From the NCBI RefSeq assembly GCF_025821625.1, contig NZ_JACKSH010000144.1, positions 1-37,794 of the forward strand: a stretch of 37,794 bases of DNA, given 5' to 3'. The notes under the pieces were generated by a model. It did not search any database. It had not been told where the DNA came from and worked only from the letters and a program-made list of their open reading frames with translations. Positions 8,715-17,225 of this stretch are shown here, in pieces. Both the position numbers and the translations under genes were made by a program. The DNA comes from Mycolicibacterium pyrenivorans. Its GTDB lineage: Bacteria > Actinomycetota > Actinomycetes > Mycobacteriales > Mycobacteriaceae. Within the stretch, counting starts at the first letter, position 1; each line of letters starts with the position of its first letter.

Positions 8715-9946
8715 TAGCCCGTCACCGCCGCGGCGAACGCGGACTTCTCTTGACCGAGTTCGGCACGCGCGATGGTCCGCATGTGGACCTCGTCGGGGCC
8801 GTCGAACAATCGCATCGCGCGGTGCCACGCGTACAGCCGGGCCAGCGGGAAGTCGTCGCTGACGCCGGCGCCGCCGTGCACCTGGATGGCGCGGTCGATC
8901 ACGTCGCACGCCATCTGCGGCGCGATCGCCTTGATCTGGGAGACCTGCTTCTGCGCTTCCCTGCTCTTGTTGCCGTGCTGGTCGATGGTCCACGCGGCCT
9001 TGTGGCAGAGCAGCCGGGCCTGGTCGATCTGGTTTCGCGACAACGCGATCTGCTGCTGCACCATGCCCTGCTCGGCCAACGGCTTGCCGAACGCGATGCG
9101 CTTCTGTACACGGTCGATCATCAACGCCATCGCCCGCTCGGCGACACCGATCGCCCGCATGCAGTGGTGGATCCGGCCCGGCCCGAGCCGCGCCTGGGCG
9201 ATCGCGAAGCCACCGCCCTCCTCGCCCAGCAGGTTCGACACCGGCACCCGCACGTTGTCGAACGAGATCTCGCAGTGCCCGTGTTGGTCCTGCCAGCCGA
9301 ACACCGGCAGTGACCGCTCGATCGTGACCCCGGGGGTGTCGACGGGCACCAGGATCATCGACTGCTGCTGATGGCTGGCCGCATCCGGGTTGGTGCGGCC
9401 CATCACGATCATGATCGTGCAGCGCGGGTCGGCGACCCCGGTGATCCACCACTTGCGGCCGTTGATCACGTAGTCGTCACCGTCGCGCAGCATGGTCGTC
9501 TGGATGTTGCGGGCATCGCTGGAGGCCACCGCGGGCTCCGTCATCGCGAAGGCGCTGCGGATCTCACCGTTGAGCAACGGCTCCAGCCACTGCTTGCGCT
9601 GCTCGTCGTCGGCGAACAGGTGCAGCGTCTCCATGTTGCCCGTGTCGGGTGCCGCACAGTTGAGCACCTCGGGCGCGATGTCGCCGCTCCACCCGGACAA
9701 TTCGGCCAGCGGCGCGTACTCCAGGTTGGTCAGGCCGGACTCCGACGGCAGGAACAGGTTCCACAGACCCTGTTCCTTCGCGAGCTTCTTGAGCTCCTCG
9801 ACGACGGGCGGGACGGTGTGATCGTCGGGGCCCTTCTCGTGCCGGTAGGCGTCGTAGGACGCCTCGGCGGGAAACACGTGCTCTGTCATGAAGGCCGTCA
9901 ACCGGCCGTAGTAGTCCTGGCCTTTGGCTGACATCGCGAAGTCCAT
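8714..9946 (-). CDS. fadE2: Acyl-CoA dehydrogenase FadE2 (Rv0154c-like)
   Basis: The protein is 410 aa from ATG 9946; another ATG four codons later is possible. The open frame extends to 10861, but that part lies under the divergent response-regulator gene. Acyl-CoA dehydrogenase blocks are visible: FAMTEPAVASSDARNI (FAD/substrate-binding segment), KWWITGV, the R-IAFGKPL helix and a C-terminal QVHGGAGVSDDFPLARLYAW block. It should introduce a trans-2 double bond into an acyl-CoA with FAD, passing electrons to electron-transfer flavoprotein. The sequence resembles the ACAD10/ACAD11 branch. It shares one base with the phosphatase gene downstream. A divergent two-component system begins 111 bp away. 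Confidence 0.93.
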   Translation of the reverse strand: MDFAMSAKGQDYYGRLTAFMTEHVFPAEASYDAYRHEKGPDDHTVPPVVEELKKLAKEQGLWNLFLPSESGLTNLEYAPLAELSGWSGDIAPEVLNCAAPDTGNMETLHLFADDEQRKQWLEPLLNGEIRSAFAMTEPAVASSDARNIQTTMLRDGDDYVINGRKWWITGVADPRCTIMIVMGRTNPDAASHQQQSMILVPVDTPGVTIERSLPVFGWQDQHGHCEISFDNVRVPVSNLLGEEGGGFAIAQARLGPGRIHHCMRAIGVAERAMALMIDRVQKRIAFGKPLAEQGMVQQQIALSRNQIDQARLLCHKAAWTIDQHGNKSREAQKQVSQIKAIAPQMACDVIDRAIQVHGGAGVSDDFPLARLYAWHRAMRLFDGPDEVHMRTIARAELGQEKSAFAAAVTG

Positions 9947-10057
9947 GCCGTCACGATATGACACGCGTGAACAATGGCCCTCCCCGGCTGGATCCGGCGT
10001 CCTCGAATCCGGAAATACCCCGTGCCGCTGTGCGAAGCTGAGCGTCATGGTGGGACC

Positions 10058-10708
10058 GTGACCGGCGCTCAGATCGACAGAGTGCGGGTGGTGGTCGGTG
10101 ACGACCACCCGATGTTCCGCGAGGGCGTCGTGCGCGCCCTGCAGTCGAGCGGGTCCATCGACGTGGTCGCCGAGGCCGACGACGGGACGGCCGCGCTGGC
10201 CGCGATCCGCGAGCACAACCCCGCGGTCGCGCTGCTGGACTACCGGATGCCGGGCATGGACGGCGCCGCCGTCGCGGCCGCGGTGCAGCGCGACGAGTTG
10301 CCCACCAGGGTGTTGCTGATCTCCGCGCACGACGAGGCGGCGATCGTCTACCGCGCGCTGCAGGACGGGGCCGCGGGATTCCTCCCCAAGGAGTCGACGC
10401 GCAGCGAGTTGGTCAACGCGGTCCTCGACTGCGCCAAGGGCCGCGACGTCGTCGCCCCGAGCCTCGCCGCCGGCCTGGCCGGGGAGATCCGCCGCCGTGC
10501 CGAACCCGAAGGGCCGGTGCTGAGTCCCCGCGAACGTGAGGTGCTGGCGCTGATCGCCGGTGGCAGCAGCATCCCCGCGATGGCCAAGGAACTGTTCCTC
10601 GCCCCGTCGACGGTCAAGACGCACGTGCAGCGGCTCTACGAGAAGCTCGGTGTCAGCGACCGGGCCGCCGCCGTCGCGGAGGCGATGCGACGCAAGCTGC
10701 TGGACTAG
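10058..10708 (+). CDS. LuxR/NarL-type response regulator
   Basis: The protein is 216 aa from GTG 10058, the usual length for this class. The longer frame back to 9974 adds a low-quality head. The receiver domain (about 8-125) has the acidic pair Asp15-Asp16, phospho-acceptor Asp61 in ALLDYRMPGMDG and the conserved Lys in FLPKES. The output domain is a GerE/LuxR helix-turn-helix: LSPREREVLALIAGG and STVKTHVQRLYEKLGV. The cognate kinase gene starts two bases after its stop. Targets are unknown; the divergent fadE2-ptbB promoter, 111 bp away, is an obvious candidate. I do not recall a two-component system at this place in M. tuberculosis. Confidence 0.93.
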   Translation: MTGAQIDRVRVVVGDDHPMFREGVVRALQSSGSIDVVAEADDGTAALAAIREHNPAVALLDYRMPGMDGAAVAAAVQRDELPTRVLLISAHDEAAIVYRALQDGAAGFLPKESTRSELVNAVLDCAKGRDVVAPSLAAGLAGEIRRRAEPEGPVLSPREREVLALIAGGSSIPAMAKELFLAPSTVKTHVQRLYEKLGVSDRAAAVAEAMRRKLLD

Positions 10709-10709
10709 C

Positions 10710-11897
10710 GTGGCCCGGCTTATCCAGCGACTGGGTGATGCCGCCGCCGAACCTGTCCGGGTGTCGGCCATCCTGAGACTGCCGTTGATCGCCCTGATCG
10801 CGATCCTGGTGTGGATCTGGGAGGTCGACCACTGGCTGCCCGGGCTGTACGCGGTGATCATCGGCTGTTACGCCGTGGCGGCGATGGCGTGGTTGGTCGC
10901 GGTGCTGCGCGGGCCGGTGCCGCGGTGGGCCGACTGGGCCTCGACCGCGGTGGACGTCCTGGTCATCGTCGCGCTGTGTCTGGTCTCCGGCGGCGCCACC
11001 GCGGCCCTGCTCCCGGTGTTCTTCCTGCTGCCGATCTCGGTGGCGTTCCAGGATCGCCCCCGCTTGACCGCGGTCATCGGGGCCGTCACGGCGTTCGGCT
11101 ATCTCGCGGTGTGGATCTTCTACTCCAAGCGCGACGACAAAGTGGGGCTGCCGGACATGGTCTACACCCACTTCGGGTTCATGGTGTGGCTGGCGGTGGC
11201 GACGACGGCGCTGAGCTTCGTGTTGGCGCGCCGCGCAGAGCGTCTCGAGGCCCTGCAGCAGATGCGGCTGCAGTTGGTGTCGGAGGCCATGGAGTCCGAC
11301 GAGCGGCAGCACCGCGAGGTCGCCGAGCATCTGCACGACGGTCCCCTGCAGACGCTGCTGGCGGCGCGGCTGGAACTCGACGAGGCGCGCGACCGCAACC
11401 CCGACCCCGCCCTGGACAGGGTGTACGCCGCGCTGCGGGAGACGGCCACGGGTCTCCGCTCCACCGTCACCGAGCTGCATCCCCAGGTGCTTGCGCAGCT
11501 GGGCCTCACCGCCGGGATTCGAGAGTTGTTGCGGCAGTTCCAGTCTCGCTACGACATCGAGGTGATCGCCGAGCTCGAGGAAGTCGGCAAGCCGCAGAGC
11601 CAATCGCTGCTCTACCGGGCTGCCCGTGAACTGCTCACCAACGTGGGCAAGCATGCCGGCGCGACGACGGTGCGGGTCGACCTGCGGGACCGCGGCGATC
11701 GCGTGATCCTGACCGTCGGCGACGACGGCACCGGTTTCGACCCCGCCGTCGTCGGGAAGTCGTTGGCGGAGGGCCACATCGGGCTGGGCTCGCTGCTCGC
11801 CCGCTTCGATGCGATGGGTGGCTCGATGCGGATCGCGACGGACGTGGGCCTCGGCACGCAGGTGACGGTCACGTCGCCACCCGAATTCGGTGAGTAA
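10710..11897 (+). CDS. Membrane sensor histidine kinase (HisKA_3 type)
   Basis: The product is 395 aa from GTG 10710, immediately after the response-regulator stop; earlier codons of the frame lie inside that gene. About six membrane segments fill residues 20-175, with short loops, so the sensor appears to be membrane-embedded. A coiled linker leads to the dimerisation/phosphoacceptor helix, EHLHDGPLQTLL, with the likely phospho-His at 209. The HATPase_c domain follows with N-box ARELLTNVGKHAGA, DDGTGFD and GHIGLGSLLARFDAMGGS. This is the NarX/DesK-like class that pairs with LuxR-type regulators, matching the gene in front. Its signal is unknown. The gene ends 7 bp from the convergent pntB stop. 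Confidence 0.92.
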   Translation: MARLIQRLGDAAAEPVRVSAILRLPLIALIAILVWIWEVDHWLPGLYAVIIGCYAVAAMAWLVAVLRGPVPRWADWASTAVDVLVIVALCLVSGGATAALLPVFFLLPISVAFQDRPRLTAVIGAVTAFGYLAVWIFYSKRDDKVGLPDMVYTHFGFMVWLAVATTALSFVLARRAERLEALQQMRLQLVSEAMESDERQHREVAEHLHDGPLQTLLAARLELDEARDRNPDPALDRVYAALRETATGLRSTVTELHPQVLAQLGLTAGIRELLRQFQSRYDIEVIAELEEVGKPQSQSLLYRAARELLTNVGKHAGATTVRVDLRDRGDRVILTVGDDGTGFDPAVVGKSLAEGHIGLGSLLARFDAMGGSMRIATDVGLGTQVTVTSPPEFGE

Positions 11898-11904
11898 CGG
11901 TGTC

Positions 11905-13347
11905 CTAGACCTTTTCGCCGACCGACAGCGCCGCGTTGATCGCGTCCACCCGGTCCTTGGCGTCGCCGAACAGCATCTGGGTGTTCTCCCGGAAGAACAG
12001 CGGGTTCTGCACGCCGGCGTAGCCCGAGGCCATGGACCGTTTGAACACGATGACGTGGTCGGCGTTCCACACCGTCAGCACCGGCATGCCTGCGATCGGG
12101 CTGCTGGGATCCTCCGACGCCGCCGGGTTGACGGTGTCGTTGGCGCCGATGACCAGCACGACGGAGGTGCCGTCGAAGTCGTCGTTGATCTCGTCCATCT
12201 CGAGGACGATGTCGTAGGGCACCTTGGCCTCGGCCAGCAGCACGTTCATGTGGCCGGGCAGGCGTCCCGCGACGGGGTGGATGCCGAAGCGGACGTCGAC
12301 GCCGCGTTCGCGCAGCTTGCGGGTCAGGTCCGCCACCCCGTACTGAGCCTGGGCGACGGCCATCCCGTAGCCGGGGGTGATGATCACCGAACTGGCCGAG
12401 CTGAGCAGTTCGGCGGCGCCGTCGGCGGTGATCTCGCGATGCTCGCCGTAGTCGATTTCGGACCCGCCGCCCGAACTTTCCAACCCGAAGCCGCCGGCGA
12501 TGACCGAGATGAACGACCGGTTCATCGCCTTGCACATGATGTAGGACAGGTAGGCACCGGACGAGCCGACCAGCGCGCCGGTGATGATCAGCAGGTCGTT
12601 GCCCAGCAGGAAGCCGGAAGCCGCTGCGGCCCAGCCGGAATAGCTGTTGAGCATCGACACCACGACCGGCATGTCGCCGCCGCCGATCGAGGCCACCAGA
12701 TGCCAGCCGAGCAGCAGCGCCAGCACGGTGACCACCACCAGCAGCCACAGCGTCGGGTCGATCACGAACCAGACCGTGAGCGCGAAGAAGACCACCAGCG
12801 CGCCGACGTTGAGAATGTTCTTGCCCGGCAGCATCATCGGCGCCGACTTCATCCGCGCCGAGAGCTTCAGGTTGGCGACCACCGAGCCGGTGAACGTCAC
12901 GGCGCCGATGAAGACCCCGATGAACACCTCGGCAGAGTGGATGCCGAGCATCCCGTCCTGGGCGAGTTGCATGGCTTCGGCGCCGGTGGGGTCCGCTTCG
13001 GCGTGCAGGTAGCCGTTCCAGCCGACCAGAACGGCGGCCAGGCCGACGAACGAGTGCAGCAGCGCGATCAGTTCGGGCATACCCGTCATCTCGACGATCT
13101 TCGCTCGCCACAGCCCGATCACCGCACCGATGACCATGGCGACGATCAGCAGCGCCAGACCCAGGGGTTCGATGTGGCGGGCGAGCGCCAGCGCGATGGT
13201 CGCGATCAGCGCGACTGCCATCCCGGCGATGCCGAAACTGCTACCGGCCTTGGATGTTTCGTGCTTGGACAACCCGGCCAGCGCCAGGATGAACAGCACG
13301 GCCGCGACGACGTACGCCGCGGTTGCGGTGGTTTCTAGCGTGAACAT
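11905..13347 (-). CDS. pntB: NAD(P) transhydrogenase beta subunit PntB
   Basis: The 480-aa protein is a membrane subunit of proton-translocating transhydrogenase, which makes NADPH from NADH at the cost of proton-motive force. Eight or nine membrane helices run through the first 290 residues, including [20 protein letters not shown] and [20 protein letters not shown]. The C-terminal NADP(H)-binding domain III has [35 protein letters not shown] and the MDEIND block. Large blocks match E. coli PntB as I remember it. It starts four bases after the pntA stop, with AGGAGCTAG serving as ribosome-binding site and covering that stop. It runs on the minus strand, convergent with the two-component system. 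Confidence 0.95.
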   Translation of the reverse strand: MFTLETTATAAYVVAAVLFILALAGLSKHETSKAGSSFGIAGMAVALIATIALALARHIEPLGLALLIVAMVIGAVIGLWRAKIVEMTGMPELIALLHSFVGLAAVLVGWNGYLHAEADPTGAEAMQLAQDGMLGIHSAEVFIGVFIGAVTFTGSVVANLKLSARMKSAPMMLPGKNILNVGALVVFFALTVWFVIDPTLWLLVVVTVLALLLGWHLVASIGGGDMPVVVSMLNSYSGWAAAASGFLLGNDLLIITGALVGSSGAYLSYIMCKAMNRSFISVIAGGFGLESSGGGSEIDYGEHREITADGAAELLSSASSVIITPGYGMAVAQAQYGVADLTRKLRERGVDVRFGIHPVAGRLPGHMNVLLAEAKVPYDIVLEMDEINDDFDGTSVVLVIGANDTVNPAASEDPSSPIAGMPVLTVWNADHVIVFKRSMASGYAGVQNPLFFRENTQMLFGDAKDRVDAINAALSVGEKV

Positions 13348-13351
13348 CGTT

Positions 13352-14884
13352 CTAGCTCCTCGAGAACATGGACAACATGCGACGCGTCACCGCGAAGCCG
13401 CCGAAGACGTTGATGCTGGCGAGCAGGATCGCCACGAATGCGATCCCGGTGATGATGTTGTCGCCGTGCCCGATCTGCAGCAGCGCGCCGACGACGATGA
13501 TCCCCGAGATCGCGTTGGTCACCGACATCAGCGGGGTGTGCAGCGCGTGATGGACGTTGCCGATCACGTAGTAGCCGATGACGATCGCCAGCGCGAAGAC
13601 CATCAGGTGAAACTGGAGTGCGGACGGCGAGAGCGCGATCAGGGCGAACAGTGCCGCCGCGACGGTGAAGGTCACCCCCAGGCGGCGCCCGGTCGTCATG
13701 GGCTTCTTGGCCGGTTTCGCCTCGACCGGCGCGACGGCGGTAGCCGCTGGGGCGGCGGACACCTGCACCGGTGGTGGCGGCCACGTGACCTCACCGTCGC
13801 GAACCACGGTCACCGAGCGCTGCACCACATCGTCGAAATCCAGGGTGAGCTGTCCGTCCTTCTCGGGGGTCAGCAACTTCAGCAGGTTGACCAGGTTCGT
13901 GCCGTACAGCTGCGATGCCGTGGCGGGCAGTCGGCCGGCCAGGTCGGTGTAGCCGAGGATGGTCACCCCGTTGTCGGTGACGACGGCCTGGTCCTTGACG
14001 GTGCCCTCGACGTTGCCGCCGTTGGCCGCCGCCATGTCGACGATCACGCTGCCGGACTTCATCGATGCCACCATGTCGGCCGTGATGATCCGCGGCGCGG
14101 GCCTTCCGGGGATCAGCGCGGTCGTGATGATGATGTCGACGTCCTTGGCCTGCTCGGCGTACAGCGCCGACTCGCGGACCTTGTAGTCGTCGTCCATCTC
14201 CTTGGCGTAGCCGGTGGCCGACACCTCCGCCGCCGCAGGATCGACGGACAGGTATTCCCCGCCGAGGGACTTGACCTGATCGGCGACCTCGGGCCGGGGA
14301 TCGGTGGCACGCACGATGGCGCCCATGCTGCCTGCCGCGCCGATCGCGGCCAGGCCGGCAACGCCTGCGCCGACGACCAGCACCTTGGCCGGCGGCACCT
14401 TCCCGGCCGCGGTCACCTGTCCGGTGAAGAACCGGCCGAACCGGTGGGCCGCCTCGACCACGGCGCGATAACCGGCGATGTTCGCCATCGACGACAACAC
14501 GTCCAGCGACTGCGCCCTGGAGATGCGCGGCACCGCGTCCATCGCGAGCACCGTGATCGGCCGCGAGGACAGTTCCTCGACGAGTTCGGGCTTCAGCGCA
14601 GGCGAGATCAGGCCGACCAGGGTCGCGCCGTCACGCAGGGCGGCGATCTCGGCGCTGTCGGGGGCGTTGACCTTGAGCACCACATCTGCCGACCAGGCCT
14701 GCTCGGCGGATCCGGCGTCGGCGCCCGCCTCGGTGAACGCCGCATCGGAGAAGCTGGCCGCGGTGCCCGCCCCGGCCTCCACGACTACCTCGTAGCCCAG
14801 CTTGATGAGCTGCCCGACCGTCTGCGGGGTGGCGGCAACGCGCGTCTCGCCAGGCAGGGACTCTGTCGGTATCCCGATGATCAT
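13352..14884 (-). CDS. pntA: NAD(P) transhydrogenase alpha subunit PntA, single-chain E. coli type
   Basis: From ATG 14884 the protein is 510 aa and opens with [20 protein letters not shown], the same start point and length as E. coli PntA. A GTG at 14914 would add ten residues. The NAD(H)-binding domain I contains [20 protein letters not shown] and the Rossmann motif [16 protein letters not shown] Pro/Ala linker (about 385-415) leads to about four membrane helices with [20 protein letters not shown] and the [11 protein letters not shown] end. Domain I and these helices are one polypeptide here, whereas M. tuberculosis splits them into PntAa and PntAb. With pntB it forms a two-gene operon. 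The divergent gene is an adh remnant. Confidence 0.95.
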   Translation of the reverse strand: MIIGIPTESLPGETRVAATPQTVGQLIKLGYEVVVEAGAGTAASFSDAAFTEAGADAGSAEQAWSADVVLKVNAPDSAEIAALRDGATLVGLISPALKPELVEELSSRPITVLAMDAVPRISRAQSLDVLSSMANIAGYRAVVEAAHRFGRFFTGQVTAAGKVPPAKVLVVGAGVAGLAAIGAAGSMGAIVRATDPRPEVADQVKSLGGEYLSVDPAAAEVSATGYAKEMDDDYKVRESALYAEQAKDVDIIITTALIPGRPAPRIITADMVASMKSGSVIVDMAAANGGNVEGTVKDQAVVTDNGVTILGYTDLAGRLPATASQLYGTNLVNLLKLLTPEKDGQLTLDFDDVVQRSVTVVRDGEVTWPPPPVQVSAAPAATAVAPVEAKPAKKPMTTGRRLGVTFTVAAALFALIALSPSALQFHLMVFALAIVIGYYVIGNVHHALHTPLMSVTNAISGIIVVGALLQIGHGDNIITGIAFVAILLASINVFGGFAVTRRMLSMFSRS

Positions 14885-15086
14885 CGATTTCGATCCGATC
14901 TTGACTTCGCTCACGGTGCGGTCGGGCGCTCGACGACGCCCCGACACAACTCGTCGTTGGACGGGTGGAATACGTCAGTGTAAGAGTTCGCCCGGCCCCC
15001 GAGCGCGCCGTATGGCATGCCACCTCGATGGACGTGACGTCTTGGCGTCGCCGTGTAACGGACGGCCGGTTGCTGAAACGCGCGAG

Positions 15087-15114
15087 TTGACGGGCGTCAA
15101 GCGGGCGTTACGGT
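15087..15114 (+). promoter_or_regulatory. Putative SigA-type promoter with leaderless start
   Basis: TTGACG (15087-15092) and TACGGT (15109-15114) are separated by 16 bp. Transcription would start about 7 bp later, on or next to the ATG at 15122, which has no Shine-Dalgarno sequence. This is the pattern of mycobacterial leaderless transcripts. The rest of the 237-bp gap to pntA shows nothing else I can name. Confidence 0.45.
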
Positions 15115-15121
15115 TACGCAC

Positions 15122-15829
15122 ATGCCTGCCACCTCCGCGGTGTTGTCCTACGGGCCACAGGACCCGTTCGTGGTCGCCGACGTCGACGTCGACGATCCGC
15201 GCCAGGACGAGATCCTGGTCCGCATCGAGGCGTCCGGTGTCTGCCACACCGATCTGGTCAATCGTGGCGCGGGTGACCGCGATCGTCCGGTGCTGCTCGG
15301 TCACGAGGGTGCCGGTGTCGTCGAGGCCGTCGGTGTCCAGATCCGGTCGGTCCAGCCCGGTGACCGCGTGGTGCTGTCGTTCCGGCACTGCGGCACGTGC
15401 GCGAACTGCCGGGTCCAGCGACCCGCCTACTGCCGAAAAGCGGCCCGCCTGAATCACTTCGGTGCCCGCGCAGACGGCACGCCGCGGGTGACCGTCGGCG
15501 GTGTGCCTGTGCTCGACGGGTTCTTCGGCCAGTCCAGCCTCGCCGGTTACGCATTGGCCCATGAGGACAACACGGTCGTGGTGGACCCAGGAACCGACCC
15601 GGTGATCGCCGCACCGCTCGGATGCGGGTTCCAGACCGGCGCGGGTGCGGTACTCAACGTCCTGCGCCCCCGCCCCGACAGTGCTCTGGCGGTATTCGGC
15701 GCGGGCGCAGTCGGTTTGGCCGGTGTGCTGGCAGCGCTGGACACCACCGGGCGCCCGCACGCCGACGTCGCCGACGCGCTCGCACGGCAGCACTCGGGAG
15801 AGGTCGTCAAGCCCGTGCTGACGTGGTGA
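15122..15829 (+). pseudogene. Zinc alcohol dehydrogenase (AdhE1/Rv0162c-like) with in-frame internal deletion
   Basis: The frame is open for 235 aa, but this family normally has about 370-385. The catalytic half is complete: SGVCHTD with the zinc-ligand Cys, GHEGAG, the four-cysteine structural zinc loop HCGTCANCRVQRPAYC, and PLGCGFQTGAG with the third ligand. The Rossmann motif VFGAGAVGLAGVLAA follows near residue 195-207. The sequence then jumps to about 30 residues (LDTTGRPHADVADALARQ...VKPVLTW) that look like the extreme C-terminus of the family. About 130 residues of the coenzyme domain, roughly 400 bp, are therefore missing near 15735-15750 with the frame kept. It is unlikely to bind NAD and is best called a pseudogene. 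A sequencing or assembly collapse is the alternative. Confidence 0.8.
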
Positions 15830-15835
15830 TGGCAT

Positions 15836-15867
15836 ATCTCGAAACGGCACCGATCGTGCATCGAGAT
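15836..15867 (+). terminator. Hairpin after the adh remnant, possible terminator
   Basis: ATCTCGA (15836-15842) pairs perfectly with TCGAGAT (15861-15867). Inside the loop, GCAC (15847-15850) can also pair with GTGC (15856-15859). It lies just downstream of the adh stop. No long T-run follows, so intrinsic termination is uncertain. Confidence 0.35.
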
Positions 15868-15905
15868 TCCTGCGCCGGTGCGCCATGCGGCGTGGGAGCC
15901 GCACG

Positions 15906-16325
15906 ATGTCTCCCATGAGCATGGTGGTCGAACGTGGGCTCGCGAGATGCCCGCGATGCGTCTCGGTGGCGGACTACGTCTTCATCGAGACAAGGTCCGG
16001 CGCGGGCGGGTCCAACGGGATGCGCTACGAGGTGCGCTGCCGCAAGTGCGGCGAGTGCTACGGCGAGGACAGCCGGCCGCTACCGACGCGACTGGTCGCG
16101 GTCCCGGAACCGCCGATCGAATGGCCCCGCGACCGGGAACCAGTGGAACCGCGGGACTGGCGCACGGAGCTTCGCGAACGGCTGGCGGTGGCGGCGCAAC
16201 GGCTGGGCACCGAGATCGACGCCACGGTGCAACGCACCCGCACTCTCGCGCAACGCACCCGCACTCTCGCGCCCGAACGTTGGTTCGCGCGCGGCAGTGA
16301 GAAGGGTGATCAGACCGGCGGATAG
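15906..16325 (+). CDS. Small zinc-ribbon-like hypothetical protein
   Basis: The frame is open from 15885; I give the ATG at 15906 (139 aa), but ATGs at 15915 and 15921 are equally possible. Two cysteine pairs, CPRC and CRKCGEC, lie about 30 residues apart near the N-terminus. This looks like a zinc ribbon that could bind a metal and perhaps nucleic acid. A basic helical tail follows with a duplicated heptad QRTRTLA, encoded by an exact 21-bp tandem repeat. Third-position GC is high, which supports coding. The stop overlaps the 3' end of a 36-codon minus-strand ORF by 16 bp. I do not recognise a family or an M. tuberculosis counterpart. Confidence 0.6.
   Translation: MSPMSMVVERGLARCPRCVSVADYVFIETRSGAGGSNGMRYEVRCRKCGECYGEDSRPLPTRLVAVPEPPIEWPRDREPVEPRDWRTELRERLAVAAQRLGTEIDATVQRTRTLAQRTRTLAPERWFARGSEKGDQTGG
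16230..16271 (+). repeat. Exact 21-bp tandem duplication inside the zinc-ribbon gene
   Basis: Two identical 21-bp copies (16230-16250 and 16251-16271) encode QRTRTLA twice in frame. Such a unit could vary in copy number by slippage. Confidence 0.9.
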
Positions 16326-16420
16326 GCCGGCGGCGGATACACCCCGCGCAGAATCCAGGCGAACCAGTTGATGCCGTACTCCAGTTCGTCGCTTGCGTCG
16401 TAATCCGGGTTCGGGTCCAC
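16310..16420 (-). CDS. 36-codon small protein, Rv0157A-like position
   Basis: A GTG at 16420 opens a 36-codon frame that ends at 16310. It is preceded by GAGAGGTGG, a good ribosome-binding site at suitable spacing. The peptide has an acidic head (DPNPDYDASDELEYG), a hydrophobic aromatic core (INWFAWILRGV) and a proline/tyrosine tail (YPPPAYPPV). This composition does not look like a random frame in GC-rich DNA. It lies between the transhydrogenase region and the Rv0158-like TetR gene. From memory, M. tuberculosis annotates a small conserved gene, Rv0157A, at the same place. It could be a one-helix membrane-associated peptide. Function is unknown, and no conservation test could be run. Confidence 0.6.
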   Translation of the reverse strand: MDPNPDYDASDELEYGINWFAWILRGVYPPPAYPPV

Positions 16421-16495
16421 GTTCCACCTCTCGCCTGCATGCCGGCTCTGGGAGGAGTCTAGACCTGCTCGGCCCGAGGCGACATGGCAACGGCT

Positions 16496-16517
16496 TAGAC
16501 TGCACCAACCAGTTAGT
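16496..16517 (+). promoter_or_regulatory. -10-like box with overlapping imperfect palindrome before the TetR gene
   Basis: TAGACT (16496-16501) fits a -10 box. ACCAACCAGTTAGT (16504-16517) follows immediately and is an inverted repeat with five of six arm pairs matching. A repressor there would sit on the transcription start, consistent with autoregulation of the TetR gene at 16569. The half-site ACCAACC is shared with the palindrome at 3940. Confidence 0.45.
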
Positions 16518-16568
16518 CGACCCCGAGATCATCCAGCGCGGTCCGGGCCCTGCCTAAAGTGAGTCGCC

Positions 16569-17225
16569 ATGTCTGAAACCGTCACGACCAACGGGATGTC
16601 CCGCCGTGAGGAGCTGTTGGCCGTTGCGACCAAGCTGTTCGCCGCGCGCGGTTACCACGGCACCCGCATGGATGACGTCGCAGACGCGGTCGGGCTGAAC
16701 AAGGCGACGGTCTACCACTACTACGCCAGCAAGGCGCTGATCCTCTACGACATCTACAAGGGAGCCGCCGACTTCACCGTCGACGCGCTGCACGACGATC
16801 CGGCGGCGTCGGCGCGGGAGACCATCTACCACTTCACCCGGCGTCTGCTCGTCGGCATCGCCAGCGACATCGAGCGTGCCGCCGTGTACTTCCAGGAGGG
16901 GCCCTACATCACCGAGTGGTTCACCGAGGAGCAGGTCGCCTACATCAGGGAGAAGGAGACGCAGGTCTACGAACACGTCCGCGACGTGATCGACCGCGGG
17001 ATCGCCAGCGGCGAGTTCTACGACTGCGACTCGCACGTGCTCGCCCTTGGCTACATCGGGATGACCCTCGGCTCCTACCGCTGGTTGCGTCCGCACGGCA
17101 GGCGTACCGCGCAGGAGATCGCGGTCGAGTTCAGCACCGCCCTGCTGCGCGGTCTGATCCGCGACGAGGCGGTGCGGGAGACGTCGCCGCTCGGCATCGA
17201 GGCCGATGCAGGGTCACGCCCCTGA
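16569..17225 (+). CDS. TetR-family regulator, Rv0158-like
   Basis: The protein is 218 aa from ATG 16569. The N-terminal HTH is clear: FAARGYHGTRMDDVADAVG then LNKATVYHYYASK, at about 27-57. The C-terminal domain resembles the KstR2-like group, in which acyl-CoA thioesters are known effectors, with AAVYFQEGPYITEWFT and TLGSYRWLRPHGRRTAQEI. The whole sequence, including the MSRREELLAVATKLF head, closely matches Rv0158 as I remember it. Its last 12 bp overlap the convergent M42 peptidase gene. A candidate operator lies in its own promoter, and the same half-site occurs before the aldehyde dehydrogenase cluster, so it may control both. That link is inference. Confidence 0.9.
   Translation: MSETVTTNGMSRREELLAVATKLFAARGYHGTRMDDVADAVGLNKATVYHYYASKALILYDIYKGAADFTVDALHDDPAASARETIYHFTRRLLVGIASDIERAAVYFQEGPYITEWFTEEQVAYIREKETQVYEHVRDVIDRGIASGEFYDCDSHVLALGYIGMTLGSYRWLRPHGRRTAQEIAVEFSTALLRGLIRDEAVRETSPLGIEADAGSRP

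Noticed and set aside
8715..9452. N-terminal extension of the phosphatase to 515 codons
   Set aside because: It overlaps fadE2 in another frame. The phosphatase family length and the TAGTG junction fit the GTG at 8714.
9947..10861. N-terminal extension of fadE2 to 715 codons
   Set aside because: The extra part is antisense to the response regulator and has no similarity to acyl-CoA dehydrogenases. The family start fits ATG 9946.
11890..14983. Long plus-strand open frames opposite pntB and pntA
   Set aside because: They are antisense shadows of two transhydrogenase genes whose sequence is unmistakable.
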